Assembly: GCF_900113135.1 (NCBI RefSeq)
Contig: NZ_FOOH01000003.1
Coordinates: 1-64,000 of the forward strand
DNA: 64,000 bases
From: Salegentibacter agarivorans
GTDB taxonomy: Bacteria > Bacteroidota > Bacteroidia > Flavobacteriales > Flavobacteriaceae
Reading direction: 5' to 3'
Under the pieces are notes generated by a model that had not been told where the DNA came from, ran no database searches, and was given only the letters and a program-made list of their open reading frames with translations. How positions within the stretch are numbered: position 1 is the first letter of the stretch; every line of letters begins with the position of its first letter. Made by a program: the position numbers and the translations under genes. Shown in pieces: positions 17,087 to 25,596 of the stretch.

Positions 17087-17248
17087 CTACATGTCGTCTG
17101 TAGCATCTTCTACTTCATCTCCTACGTCTTCTGCAGCGTCTTCAACATCGTCTGCAGCTTGTTCCACACCAGATTTTTCTTCTCTACAAGAAGTAAAAAC
17201 CGCAGCGGTACTAAAGGTAATAGCGAGCATTAAAATTAATTTTTTCAT
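17087..17248 (-). CDS. Tiny acidic lipoprotein (53 residues)
   Basis: This short gene is easy to miss. It encodes MKKLILMLAITFSTAAVFTSC, a lipoprotein signal with Cys21, then about 32 residues rich in Asp, Glu and Ala (VEDAAEDVGDEVEDATDDM). Signal, TSCRE junction and tail resemble those of the two lipoprotein genes just upstream on the same strand, so it is the shortest member of a tandem family. It should be anchored in the periplasm or outer membrane. The function is unknown; the highly charged low-complexity tail has no catalytic motif. The terminator at 17024-17060 follows it. Confidence 0.75.
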   Translation of the reverse strand: MKKLILMLAITFSTAAVFTSCREEKSGVEQAADDVEDAAEDVGDEVEDATDDM

Positions 17249-17278
17249 AGTTCTAAGTTTAGTTAATTATTAATAGAA

Positions 17279-17590
17279 TTAATAGTCGTCGTTACCTTCA
17301 ACTTCATCCTCAACTTCGTTGGCAGCATCTTCCACTACTTCACCGGTTTCATTAGCTGCATCTTCAACAGCGTCTCCGGCATCGTTAGCGGCATCTTCAA
17401 TGTCATCTCCAACATTATCCAAATCATCCTCCATCTCGTTCATTTCGCCTTCCATTTCTCTTTCCATTTCTCTTTCCATTTCTTCACCCTCCATTTCCAT
17501 TTCGTTCTCTTCTTCATTAACCTCACGGCAGGAAGTAAAAGCTGTACTAAGGGTAAAAAACATAGCGAGCATTAAAATTGATCGTTTCAT
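17279..17590 (-). CDS. Small acidic, Met/Glu-repeat lipoprotein
   Basis: A 103-residue predicted lipoprotein with signal MKRSILMLAMFFTLSTAFTSC and the same TSCRE junction as its neighbours. The mature part begins with a Glu/Met/Arg low-complexity tract (EMEREMEREMEGEMNEME) and ends with Asp/Ala repeats (DDIEDAANDAGDAVEDAAN) that resemble the tail of the 53-residue paralogue. The tract is encoded by 12-bp DNA repeats at 17451-17486. It probably forms a charged helix. The function is unknown. Confidence 0.8.
   Translation of the reverse strand: MKRSILMLAMFFTLSTAFTSCREVNEEENEMEMEGEEMEREMEREMEGEMNEMEDDLDNVGDDIEDAANDAGDAVEDAANETGEVVEDAANEVEDEVEGNDDY
17451..17486. repeat. 12-bp tandem repeat within a lipoprotein gene
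   Basis: tccatttctctt occurs twice in full (17451-17462 and 17463-17474) with a third imperfect copy (17475-17486). It encodes a Met-Glu-Arg-Glu period in the minus-strand lipoprotein. Repeat number could vary between strains without shifting the frame. Confidence 0.7.
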
Positions 17591-17719
17591 AAATTTGGTT
17601 GTTTCTAGTTTATTAAAGCAAAATTAGAAATGTAAAAGTGGATTTTAACAGAAACAATATTAAAATTTTCATAAAAAATAACGAAAACACTTCCTTTAAA
17701 CCTGTTTTATTGTTTTTGT

Positions 17720-17953
17720 TTAATTATCGTCAATTTTATCTAACTCTTCGTCTATTTCTTCATTTACTTTGCCGTCTACTTTTTCGCCTGCACGTTCCAG
17801 GATTCCTTTACGTTCTTCTTCAGGCTCTGCTGCTTCCTCTTTTTCAACTTCAACTTCCCTAACCACGGTTTCTTTTTCTGTAGTTTCACGGCAGGAGGTA
17901 AAGCTCACAGCGGTAAACAGTAAAATTACTCCAGTAATAAGTACTCGTTTCAT
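17720..17953 (-). CDS. Small acidic lipoprotein (77 residues)
   Basis: First gene of the tandem lipoprotein family on the minus strand. Its signal MKRVLITGVILLFTAVSFTSC ends with the shared TSCRE junction. The mature part is a charged tract (TVVREVEVEKEEAAEPEEERKG) and an amphipathic tail (ILERAGEKVDGKVNEEIDEELDK) likely to be helical. It is 130 nt from the next member, so each may have its own promoter. The function is unknown. Confidence 0.78.
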   Translation of the reverse strand: MKRVLITGVILLFTAVSFTSCRETTEKETVVREVEVEKEEAAEPEEERKGILERAGEKVDGKVNEEIDEELDKIDDN

Positions 17954-18025
17954 AATGTTTAGTTTATTAATTTATATGTCGAAATTACAATATAAATGTT
18001 AGCTGTATTTATTTTTTAGGAAACT

Positions 18026-19273
18026 TTAGCTAAACCCGGGTAAACGCTTTAGGTAATTAATTACGGTTTGGGTAGCCCCGGTATTACTATTAATAAAGTG
18101 TCCGGCAATCATTCCGGTTTTTTCTCTGTAGTCTTTATTAGCAACTAACTTTACTAATACCTCGTTAAATTCTGAAGAATTTTCTACTGAAAATAAACCG
18201 GCAAGCTGCCGTAACCGAATAGCTTCCGGGAAGTTTTTATAATTCTTCCCTATAATAACAGGAATTCCGAAGGTTGCGGGTTCTAAAATATTATGAAGTC
18301 CCGAAGTTCCCGCAGCGCCGCCTACATACGCAATACTGGCATAACTGTAAACCTTGCCCAATAAACCTATGGTGTCTAAAATTAATACCTCAAAATTTGC
18401 CAGGTCGTGGTTCTCCTTTTTTGAATATCGAATAGTTCTCTTCTTAATTTTTTGCTCCAGCACCTTTATTTTTTCTTCCTTAATCTCGTGAGGTGCGATT
18501 ATTATCTTTATTTCTGCTGAGGTTTTATTGATAAATGGAAGCAAGATTTCTTCGTCTTCAGGCCAGGTACTTCCAGCAACGAGACAGGTTTCATTATTTA
18601 TAAATTCTTCGGCAAAATCGAGCTTATTATCATATTGTATTTGCCTTGATACGCGATCAAATCGCGTGTCACCGCTTAGGGTAATATTATTAAAACCAAT
18701 AGATTTAAGTAATTCTACTGAAGCTTCATTTTGCACAAAAAAATGATCAAATCTTGAGAGGGCTTTCCGCATAAGTCCGCCATAAGGTTTAAAATATATT
18801 TGGTTTTCTCTAAAAGCTCCCGAAACCAATAAACTTTTAATATTTCGGTTATCCAATTCGGTTAAGAAATTTGGCCAGATCTCATATTTAATAAAAAATG
18901 CAATTTTTGGCTTAACTAGCTCAAGAAATCGATTTGCGTTGCCCGGGGTGTCCAGCGGCAGATAGGTAATTACATCTGCCAGCGGATGGTTTTTCTTGTT
19001 TTCGTAACCCGAAGGAGAAAAAAAAGTAATCAATACTTTATACTTGGGAAATTCCTTTTTTACCTCTTCAATAATGGGCAAAGCCTGTTCAAATTCGCCC
19101 AGGGAAGCCGCATGAAACCATAAGTATTGAGAAGCAGGATCTATTTCAGCCTCTAATTTATCAAAAACCGATTTTCTGCCCTCGGTAAACAATTTGAGTT
19201 TATGATTAAACCTGCCTACCAGCGGTAATGCTTTTCCGGCAATTTTCGTAGCTAAGTTGTAAAGTGACTTCAA
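18026..19273 (-). CDS. waaA: 3-deoxy-D-manno-octulosonic acid (Kdo) transferase
   Basis: Membrane-associated glycosyltransferase (family GT30) that adds Kdo to lipid IV-A in lipopolysaccharide synthesis. The 415-residue length is normal. Diagnostic segments are LWFHAASLGEFEQALPI with the catalytic Glu, KYKVLITFFSPSGYE, IKYEIWPNFL, CLVAGSTWPEDEEILLP and the C-terminal AGTSGLHNILEPATFGIPVIIGKNYKNFPEA. It is divergent from the aminotransferase gene, sharing about 190 bp of promoter region. Confidence 0.95.
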   Translation of the reverse strand: MKSLYNLATKIAGKALPLVGRFNHKLKLFTEGRKSVFDKLEAEIDPASQYLWFHAASLGEFEQALPIIEEVKKEFPKYKVLITFFSPSGYENKKNHPLADVITYLPLDTPGNANRFLELVKPKIAFFIKYEIWPNFLTELDNRNIKSLLVSGAFRENQIYFKPYGGLMRKALSRFDHFFVQNEASVELLKSIGFNNITLSGDTRFDRVSRQIQYDNKLDFAEEFINNETCLVAGSTWPEDEEILLPFINKTSAEIKIIIAPHEIKEEKIKVLEQKIKKRTIRYSKKENHDLANFEVLILDTIGLLGKVYSYASIAYVGGAAGTSGLHNILEPATFGIPVIIGKNYKNFPEAIRLRQLAGLFSVENSSEFNEVLVKLVANKDYREKTGMIAGHFINSNTGATQTVINYLKRLPGFS

Positions 19274-19462
19274 AATAACTTGTTTCTTATGCGAAAATAG
19301 GCCTTTAATTAAAATTGATTGGCAATAGGGAGCTTATTTCGTATTTTCGTGACTCTAAAAAAACACATGAAACCGGCATTATGCGGGTCCCAAATAATGG
19401 CAGTAAATGAACAGAATCATTAGTCCCTGCTAATTTAAATTGGGAAGAAAAAATATAGATAG

Positions 19463-20596
19463 ATGAGAAAGATACAGATGGTTGACCTTAAAGGTCAATA
19501 TGATGGAATAAAAGATCAGGTAAATTCTTCTTTTCAGGAAGTTATAGAAAATGCGGCATTTATTAATGGTCCTGAAGTTCAGCAATTTCAAAAAGATTTA
19601 GAAGAATATCTCCAGGTTAAGCACGTAATTCCCTGTGCCAATGGGACCGATGCTCTACAGATAGCGATGATGGGTCTTGATCTAAAACCGGGAGACGAAG
19701 TAATTACTGCCGATTTCACTTTTGCGGCTACCGTTGAGGTGATAGCGCTTCTTCAGTTAACCCCTGTGCTTGTAGATGTTGAACCCGATAGTTTTAATAT
19801 AGACCCCGAAGCCATAAAAAAGGCAATCACGCCAAAAACCAAGGCCATTGTTCCTGTTCATCTTTTTGGTCAGGCTGCCAATATGGATGCGATTATGGAA
19901 ATTGCCAAAGAGCACAATCTTTATGTAATTGAAGATAATGCACAGGCCATTGGAGGGAATTATCATTTTAAAAACGGCGAAACTCAAAAAACTGGTGCAA
20001 TTGGCCATATTGGTGCTACTTCTTTTTTTCCTTCTAAAAATTTAGGGTGTTACGGTGACGGTGGTGCTATTTTTACCAATGATGATGATTTGGCGCACAC
20101 TATTCGAGGAATTGTAAATCACGGTATGTACGAGCGTTATCATCACGATGTAGTGGGAGTTAATTCCCGGTTAGATAGTTTGCAGGCGGCAGTTTTACGA
20201 GCCAAACTTCCAAAATTAGATTCGTATAATGAAGCCAGAAGAAAATCTGCCAATAAATATTCTGAAGCTTTTAAAGGCCAGGAAGATATAATTACACCGG
20301 TACTACTAGACAAAGAAGATACTCACGTTTATCACCAATATACCTTGAAAATTAAAAACGGAAAACGTGATGCCCTGGCAAAGCACCTGCAGGAGAAGGG
20401 AATTCCATTCGGAATTTATTATCCAATTCCCCTACATAAGCAAAAAGCCTACACAGATTCAAGATATAATGAAGCCGATTTCCCGGTGACCAATCAATTG
20501 GTTCAGGAAGTACTTTCCTTACCAATGCATACCGAATTGGATGATGAACAAATTGAGTATATTACCGCTACCATCAAGAATTTTTTAGACACTTAA
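19463..20596 (+). CDS. DegT/DnrJ/EryC1/StrS aminotransferase
   Basis: PLP-dependent sugar aminotransferase, 377 residues, of the nucleotide-sugar type. The PLP-binding Lys192 is in FFPSKNLGCYGDGG; ANGTDAL (59-65), TFAATVEVI and VIEDNAQAIGG are the usual cofactor-site segments. Its place beside waaA suggests a role in making an amino sugar for lipopolysaccharide or a surface glycan, but the keto-sugar substrate cannot be read from the sequence. It is followed 9 nt later by an amidohydrolase gene, probably in the same transcript. Confidence 0.9.
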   Translation: MRKIQMVDLKGQYDGIKDQVNSSFQEVIENAAFINGPEVQQFQKDLEEYLQVKHVIPCANGTDALQIAMMGLDLKPGDEVITADFTFAATVEVIALLQLTPVLVDVEPDSFNIDPEAIKKAITPKTKAIVPVHLFGQAANMDAIMEIAKEHNLYVIEDNAQAIGGNYHFKNGETQKTGAIGHIGATSFFPSKNLGCYGDGGAIFTNDDDLAHTIRGIVNHGMYERYHHDVVGVNSRLDSLQAAVLRAKLPKLDSYNEARRKSANKYSEAFKGQEDIITPVLLDKEDTHVYHQYTLKIKNGKRDALAKHLQEKGIPFGIYYPIPLHKQKAYTDSRYNEADFPVTNQLVQEVLSLPMHTELDDEQIEYITATIKNFLDT

Positions 20597-20605
20597 ATTT
20601 TTAAT

Positions 20606-21886
20606 ATGAAAAAACTTTTAATTTTTTGCTTCGGAATATTCTTATCTGCAGGGCTTCAGGCACAGGATTTCTACATACAGGCCGGGAAATTGGTAGATAC
20701 AAAATCAGGAAAAGTACTAACTGAAAAAACAATAATTGTTTCTGAAAAAAGGATTAAAAGTATAGAAAACGGATTTGTAAATCCGGAAAGTGAAAATGAT
20801 TCACTAATAGATCTACGTGATAAAACCGTGCTTCCGGGGCTAACCGATATGCATGTGCATCTGGAAAGTGAAACAAATCCGCAAAAATATATGGAGCGTT
20901 TTATAAACGATCCAGAAGATGCGGCATTTAACTCGGTTGGTTTTGCTAAAACCACGCTATTGGCCGGTTTTACTACAGTTAGGGAATTAGGCGGAAGCGG
21001 GGTAAATATTGCCCTTCGCGATGCTATAAATAAAGGAAAAATTGACGGTCCTAGAATTTTTACCGCCGGAAAATCTTTAGCAACTACAGGAGGTCACGCC
21101 GATCCAAGCAACGGAATGAATAAGGAATTAACCGGAGACCCCGGGCCAAAGGAGGGTGTGGTTAACGGTCCTGAAGATGCTGCAAAAGCAGTTCGGCAAC
21201 GTTATAAAAATGGTGCCGATTTAATTAAAATTACAGCTACCGGCGGAGTTCTAAGTGTAGCTAAAAGCAGTTCTAATCCGCAGTTTACCGAAGACGAAAT
21301 AAGAACAATCGTAGAAACTGCAAATGATTATGATTTTCACGTGGCAGCGCACGCTCACGGCGATGAGGGGATGCAGCGCGCCATTAGAGCCGGTGTAAAA
21401 ACCATTGAGCATGGTACAAAGATGAGCAAAGAAACAATGGATTTAATGAAAGAACACGATGCTTACCTGGTACCAACAATTACAGCCGGGAAAGAGGTGA
21501 CTCAAAATGCCGAAATTGAAAATTACTATCCTGAGCTTGTAGTACCAAAGGCAAAGGAAATTGGACCTCAAATTCAGGATATGTTTGCGCGCGCCTATAA
21601 AAGGGGAGTAGGTATTGCTTTTGGTACTGATGCCGGAGTTTTTAAGCACGGTGAAAATGCGCGGGAGTTTGTTTATATGACAGAAGCCGGAATGCCGGCA
21701 ATAGAAGCAATTCAAAGTGCTACAATTACGGCAGCTAAAATTTTAAAAATGGAGGATGAAATTGGTCAGATTGCCGAAGGCTTTTATGCCGATATTATTG
21801 CAGTAGACGAAGATCCAACCGAAAATATTGAGACTTTAAAAGAAGTGAAATTCGTAATGAAAGAAGGAAAGATTTATAAAAAATAA
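20606..21886 (+). CDS. Secreted metal-dependent amidohydrolase
   Basis: A 426-residue amidohydrolase-superfamily protein with a signal peptide ending LQAQD, so periplasmic. Metal ligands are DMHVHLE (HxH), the probably carboxylated Lys in ADLIKITATGGV, His in HAHGDEG and TIEHGTKM, and Asp in AFGTDAGVFKHGE. The fold and motifs resemble Xaa-Pro dipeptidases and imidazolonepropionase-like enzymes; the substrate is unknown. It sits 9 nt after the aminotransferase gene and ends before a terminator at 21943-21978. Confidence 0.88.
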   Translation: MKKLLIFCFGIFLSAGLQAQDFYIQAGKLVDTKSGKVLTEKTIIVSEKRIKSIENGFVNPESENDSLIDLRDKTVLPGLTDMHVHLESETNPQKYMERFINDPEDAAFNSVGFAKTTLLAGFTTVRELGGSGVNIALRDAINKGKIDGPRIFTAGKSLATTGGHADPSNGMNKELTGDPGPKEGVVNGPEDAAKAVRQRYKNGADLIKITATGGVLSVAKSSSNPQFTEDEIRTIVETANDYDFHVAAHAHGDEGMQRAIRAGVKTIEHGTKMSKETMDLMKEHDAYLVPTITAGKEVTQNAEIENYYPELVVPKAKEIGPQIQDMFARAYKRGVGIAFGTDAGVFKHGENAREFVYMTEAGMPAIEAIQSATITAAKILKMEDEIGQIAEGFYADIIAVDEDPTENIETLKEVKFVMKEGKIYKK

Positions 21887-21942
21887 ATTCCTTTATCACT
21901 TCCAGCGGAGTTGTGAAGTTTTTTCTGTAAACAGATAGAAAT

Positions 21943-21978
21943 AAAAAATCCTGAAGTTCACAACTTCAGGATTTTTTA
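21943..21978 (+). terminator. Intrinsic terminator after amidohydrolase
   Basis: The stem atcctgaagtt (21948-21958) with aacttcaggat (21962-21972), a 3-nt loop and flanking A and T runs would work in both directions. Confidence 0.9.
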
Positions 21979-22020
21979 CTTTCAGGAATTTCTTCTGTCT
22001 CTTGGAATCCAAGTTTCTAC

Positions 22021-22082
22021 CGTCACGCTGAATTTATTTCAGGATCTAACGTATTAGAAGCTGAAACGCGTTCAGCTTGACG
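22021..22082. repeat. REP-like palindromic repeat, copy 2
   Basis: The unit runs from cgtcacgctgaatttatttc to acgcgttcagcttgacg. Its two ends are inverses at about 17 of 22 positions and each arm contains a ctgaa/ttcag mini-hairpin. It lies between convergent genes. Confidence 0.7.
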
Positions 22083-22128
22083 AAAGATTGTTATTCAGAA
22101 AGCCTACTTTAATTCTGATTTTTCAGTC

Positions 22129-23010
22129 CTAGATAGAAGCCGAAGCGGTTTCCATTTGTCGGTCTATTTTTTTAACTAACCCCTGTAAAACTTTTCCGGG
22201 GCCTACTTCGGTAAAATTAGTAGCACCGTCCTTAATCATATTTTGAACACTTTGTGTCCATTTCACTGGGGCGGTTAATTGAAAAACCAGGTTTTTCTTA
22301 ATCTCTTCTGGGTCGGTTACAGCAAAAGTGCTCACGTTCTGATAGATTGGACAGGTTGGGGTATTAAATGTTGTGTTTTCTATTGCAGCAGCAAGTTCTT
22401 TTCGGGCTGGTTCCATTAATGGCGAGTGGAAAGCACCGCCTACAGGTAAGATCATTGCTCTTTTGGCACCGCGTTCTTTTAAAGTTTCACAAGCAGCTTC
22501 AACCGCTTTTATATCTCCAGAAATCACTAATTGCCCCGGGCAGTTATAATTGGCAGCTACTACAATTCCATCTGTTTCGGCGCAAACAGCTTCAACAACT
22601 TCATCTTCCAGGCCTAAAACAGCGGCCATAGTAGAAGGTTCTAATTCGCAGGCTTCCTGCATTGCCATAGCACGTTTATAAACCAGCTTTAATCCGTCTT
22701 CAAAAGAAAGGGTGTTATTGGCCACGAGTGCAGAAAGTTCACCCAGAGAATGTCCGGCAACCATATCTGGTTTAAAATCTTCGCCTAAAACCTTGCTTAA
22801 AATAACCGAGTGTAAAAATACGGCTGGTTGTGTAACTTTGGTTTGCTTTAGGTCTTCAGCAGTACCTTCAAACATAATATCGGTAATTGAAAAACCTAAA
22901 ATTGCGTTGGCTTTTTTAAATAGATCCTGTGCTTTAGTAGATTTTTCAAAAAGGTCTAATCCCATTCCTGAAAACTGGGCTCCCTGACCGGGAAAAATAT
23001 ATGCGTTCAT
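22129..23010 (-). CDS. fabD: Malonyl CoA-acyl carrier protein transacylase
   Basis: Cytoplasmic enzyme that loads malonyl groups on acyl carrier protein in fatty-acid synthesis. It has IFPGQGAQFSGMG at the N-terminus, the nucleophile Ser88 in GHSLGELSALVA, Arg in YKRAMAMQEA and the catalytic His in GGAFHSPLM. The length of 293 residues is normal. The start at 23010 (MNAYIFPGQG) is used; an in-frame upstream TTG is not needed. No other fab gene is adjacent. Confidence 0.95.
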   Translation of the reverse strand: MNAYIFPGQGAQFSGMGLDLFEKSTKAQDLFKKANAILGFSITDIMFEGTAEDLKQTKVTQPAVFLHSVILSKVLGEDFKPDMVAGHSLGELSALVANNTLSFEDGLKLVYKRAMAMQEACELEPSTMAAVLGLEDEVVEAVCAETDGIVVAANYNCPGQLVISGDIKAVEAACETLKERGAKRAMILPVGGAFHSPLMEPARKELAAAIENTTFNTPTCPIYQNVSTFAVTDPEEIKKNLVFQLTAPVKWTQSVQNMIKDGATNFTEVGPGKVLQGLVKKIDRQMETASASI

Positions 23011-23049
23011 AATATTCAATTTAGATTCGGCTAAAATAGAAATAATAAA

Positions 23050-23086
23050 AAAGACCTCATAACAAATGCGCTGTTACGAGGTCTTT
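23050..23086. terminator. Intrinsic terminator between fabD and the stress protein gene
   Basis: aaagacctc (23050-23058) pairs with gaggtcttt (23078-23086). On the minus strand it ends in a T-rich tract, so it terminates the stress-protein gene. Confidence 0.75.
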
Positions 23087-23104
23087 CCTTGAGAATTTCT
23101 AAAT

Positions 23105-23608
23105 CTAAAGATTCAATTTTCCTTTTTCTCCAATATCTCCTTTTTTGTCACCGGTTACTGCTGCCGCTCCTATTTTTAAAAAGGTTACAAATTTATTTTG
23201 CTTGTTATCCCAAAAATAAGCTTCTTTTGGAACTACTTTTATTGCGGTTAAATTAGGATCATCTACCCCATTAAACCAGGCATCATCCATTTTTCCGTAG
23301 AATTCTTCTAAAACATTTTTATTGGTTTCTATAGTAGCTTTCCCGTAAATGCTTATAAATTCCATATCTGAGGTATCACTATATAGAAGTTGAACATCAT
23401 TATCTTTGGCGATATCTCCATTATGGTCGCTATCCAGCCTGCTAAAGAACCAGATATTTCCTTCTTTATCTACCTCTTTGGTAGTCATTGGTACGGCACT
23501 TAAGGGTTTGTTGCCAAAATCTGTAACAAACATACAGGTTTTAATGTCTTTTACCATTGACTTCATTTTATCTAAAGCCTCGTCTTTATTCAAATTTTCA
23601 GTACTCAT
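23105..23608 (-). CDS. Pyridoxamine 5'-phosphate oxidase-like general stress protein
   Basis: A 167-residue flavin-binding split-barrel protein of the general stress protein 26 type. Typical segments are CMFVTDFGNKPLSAVPMTTKEVDKEGNIWFF, DVQLLYSDTSDMEFISIYGKATI and EAYFWDNKQNKFVTFLKI. Family members bind FMN or FAD. A role in stress response is assumed from the family; the substrate is unknown. It is monocistronic with a terminator at 23050-23086. Confidence 0.85.
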   Translation of the reverse strand: MSTENLNKDEALDKMKSMVKDIKTCMFVTDFGNKPLSAVPMTTKEVDKEGNIWFFSRLDSDHNGDIAKDNDVQLLYSDTSDMEFISIYGKATIETNKNVLEEFYGKMDDAWFNGVDDPNLTAIKVVPKEAYFWDNKQNKFVTFLKIGAAAVTGDKKGDIGEKGKLNL

Positions 23609-23711
23609 TTTTTTTAAGTTTAAGTTGGAAGTTTGAATTTAATGAGTATCCACGCCTATCTGCGCTAATAAACTCCTAAAAGAATAAAGTGTCCTGTTAA
23701 GAATTGTGAAA

Positions 23712-24563
23712 TTAGCTGAATTGCTTAATAATACTGGTAACCTGAGCTTTATATCCGGCACCAAAAAGATTAAGATGAACCAATAAATAGTAAAGTTGCC
23801 AAAGCCGAATTCGTTCTTCGAAACCCGATACTAAAGGAAAATCCTTTTTGTAGCTATTAAATAATTCCTTATCAAATCCGCCAAAAAGTTGCATCATTGA
23901 AAGGTCCATTTCACGTGGAGCAAAAGCTGTGGCAGGATCTATAAGGCAGGGATCGCCATTTCCATTAACCAGATAATTACCACCCCAAAGATCACCGTGA
24001 ATTAGCGAGGGTTTTTCATCTGGAATTATTGCTGAAATATTGCTGAAAAACGATCTAGTGACACCAAGGTCATAACCTCTATCTTTCGCTATCTTTAGTT
24101 GAGGTTCCAGTCGTTCAGAAATATAGAAGTTGGCTGCTGAGGCTGCAGCATTGTTTTGTTGCGGAAGACTACCAATATAATTATCCTGGTGAAATCCGAA
24201 TTCCTCTGAAGTGGTTCTATGCAAAGCGGCCATTTGCTTTCCAAAATCTTCCCAGAAAGTGGAGGATTTGGCGGTACTCTCTTTGTATTCCAAAAGTAAA
24301 TATGAAGTATTTTCAATTTTACCAATTCCCAGAATATTGGGAACATCAATTACTTTTGGTTTTTGAAGAGCTTCCAGGCCGGCTTTTTCGGCTTCAAACA
24401 TTCCCGGGAACTTTTCAGCATTATTTATTTTTACTACCTGCTTTTTCTCTTCCGAAGTAATTAGGAAAACATCATTGATATCTCCACCGGTTAGTCGGTT
24501 AAATTTTGCGTTGTTTAGGTTATGTTCTTCAGCTATTTTATTTAGAATGTTATTTTCTAACAT
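23712..24563 (-). CDS. Fructosamine/ketosamine-3-kinase family protein
   Basis: Aminoglycoside-phosphotransferase-like kinase of 283 residues that phosphorylates sugar adducts on amines (deglycation). Signature segments are LTGGDINDVFLI (N-lobe), FGFHQDNYIGSLPQ, the catalytic SLIHGDLWGGNYL and the metal-binding CLIDPATAFAPREMDLSMMQLFGG. The 5' end overlaps folA by 14 nt, so the two are translationally linked within a 2TM-folA-kinase operon. Confidence 0.9.
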   Translation of the reverse strand: MLENNILNKIAEEHNLNNAKFNRLTGGDINDVFLITSEEKKQVVKINNAEKFPGMFEAEKAGLEALQKPKVIDVPNILGIGKIENTSYLLLEYKESTAKSSTFWEDFGKQMAALHRTTSEEFGFHQDNYIGSLPQQNNAAASAANFYISERLEPQLKIAKDRGYDLGVTRSFFSNISAIIPDEKPSLIHGDLWGGNYLVNGNGDPCLIDPATAFAPREMDLSMMQLFGGFDKELFNSYKKDFPLVSGFEERIRLWQLYYLLVHLNLFGAGYKAQVTSIIKQFS

Positions 24564-25032
24564 AGGTAAGGTAAGTAAAGGCGTAATCGTGTTTTTCGTC
24601 TTTCGGGTGAAAGTCTTCGGCTATTAACTTCCATTTTTCTTCATCTATTTCCGGAAAAAAAGTATCGGCTTCAAAAGTACCGTGCACTCTTGTTAGTTCA
24701 ATTTTATCGGCCACGTCCATTCCTAATTCATAAATTTCACCGCCACCAATTATAAAAGGCTGTTCATCTTTTCTGGCAAATTCCAGCCCTTTTTCTAAAG
24801 AAGAAACCACGGTGGCATCTTTGTGCAGATAATTATCTTTTCGGGTAATTACAATATGGGTGCGATTTGGAAGTGGTTTCGGGAAAGTTTCAAAAGTTTT
24901 TCTTCCCATAATAATGTGATGCCCGGTAGTAAGTCTTTTAAAACGCTTAAAATCGTCTGGCAGGTGCCACACTAAATCCTGATCTTTTCCCAGCGCATTA
25001 TTTTCCGCGGCAGCGGCAATCATTGTTATCAT
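24550..25032 (-). CDS. folA: Dihydrofolate reductase
   Basis: NADPH-dependent reduction of dihydrofolate to tetrahydrofolate, 160 residues. It has the classic ITMIAAAAENNALGKDQDLVWHLPDDFKRFK with the catalytic Asp, HHIIMGRKTFETFPKPLPNRTHIVITR and the second NADPH loop FIIGGGEIYELGMD. It follows the 2TM gene by 3 nt and overlaps the fructosamine-kinase gene. thyA, which regenerates dihydrofolate, lies 5 kb away on the same strand. Confidence 0.96.
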   Translation of the reverse strand: MITMIAAAAENNALGKDQDLVWHLPDDFKRFKRLTTGHHIIMGRKTFETFPKPLPNRTHIVITRKDNYLHKDATVVSSLEKGLEFARKDEQPFIIGGGEIYELGMDVADKIELTRVHGTFEADTFFPEIDEEKWKLIAEDFHPKDEKHDYAFTYLTYVRK

Positions 25033-25035
25033 ATT

Positions 25036-25533
25036 TTAAGTATTGTATGGTTGATCTGGCTTTTCGGGATCGTTAGTCTTTGGTTTAAAACGCTCGTTTC
25101 CGCTTTTTAATTCCGGCGTATTTTCTGGTTTTTGGGTAGTTTCTTTTTGCGGCGGATTTGCAGGAAAATCTTTCTCAACCTGCGTTTGCATTTTCGCAAT
25201 TTTTTCTTTTTGTTTCTGTACTAATTTTGCCATTTGCTTATCCTGCCATTCTTTACCCAGGAATTTATTGGTGATAAAAACATTAAATACGTGAACCAAA
25301 AAGATAAACGCCCAAAGTAAAATGGCCCATACAAACCAGTTATAGCCCAATGGCATAAAATTCTCCTGATAGCCAATAACCACATTTAAAACGATGAGAA
25401 ATACGGCCCCGATTAGAAATATTATAAAATGCTGAAATAATCTCTTTTTTTGCAGGGTGCGTTTACGTGCGTGTTCATAGAGTTCACGCTGTTCTGCATC
25501 GAGTTTGGAAGTGTTTTTCTTTTTAGAAAACAT
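25036..25533 (-). CDS. 2TM-domain membrane protein
   Basis: A 165-residue protein with the Bacteroidetes 2TM domain: a basic stretch (EHARKRTLQKKRLFQHF), two hydrophobic helices (FIIFLIGAVFLIVLNVVIG and WFVWAILLWAFIFLVHVF), then KFLGKEWQDKQMAKLVQKQKEK. A Pro/Glu/Thr-rich tail of about 45 residues follows. Its function is unknown. In other contexts the domain accompanies LytTR or histidine-kinase proteins. It leads the folA operon; an exact -7 box lies 27-34 bp upstream. Confidence 0.85.
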   Translation of the reverse strand: MFSKKKNTSKLDAEQRELYEHARKRTLQKKRLFQHFIIFLIGAVFLIVLNVVIGYQENFMPLGYNWFVWAILLWAFIFLVHVFNVFITNKFLGKEWQDKQMAKLVQKQKEKIAKMQTQVEKDFPANPPQKETTQKPENTPELKSGNERFKPKTNDPEKPDQPYNT

Positions 25534-25559
25534 AATTAGAATTACTTTAGTGTCTATTC

Positions 25560-25567
25560 CAAATTTA
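25560..25567 (-). promoter_or_regulatory. -7 box of the 2TM-folA operon
   Basis: Minus-strand taaatttg is an exact Bacteroidetes -7 box about 27 bp before the ATG at 25533. No good -33 element is seen at the standard spacing. Confidence 0.45.
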
Positions 25568-25596
25568 CAGTTTTTGTTAACAATTCGTAGAGGAAA

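Noticed and set aside
17451-17486. Tandem repeats as a CRISPR array
   Set aside because: The repeats are 12 bp, contiguous, coding and without spacers. No CRISPR array was seen anywhere in the window.
17319-18002. Ser-rich plus-strand frames opposite the small lipoproteins
   Set aside because: Poly-Ser and Ser/Ala runs are the antisense of Glu/Asp/Ala codons; the minus-strand frames have proper lipoprotein signals.
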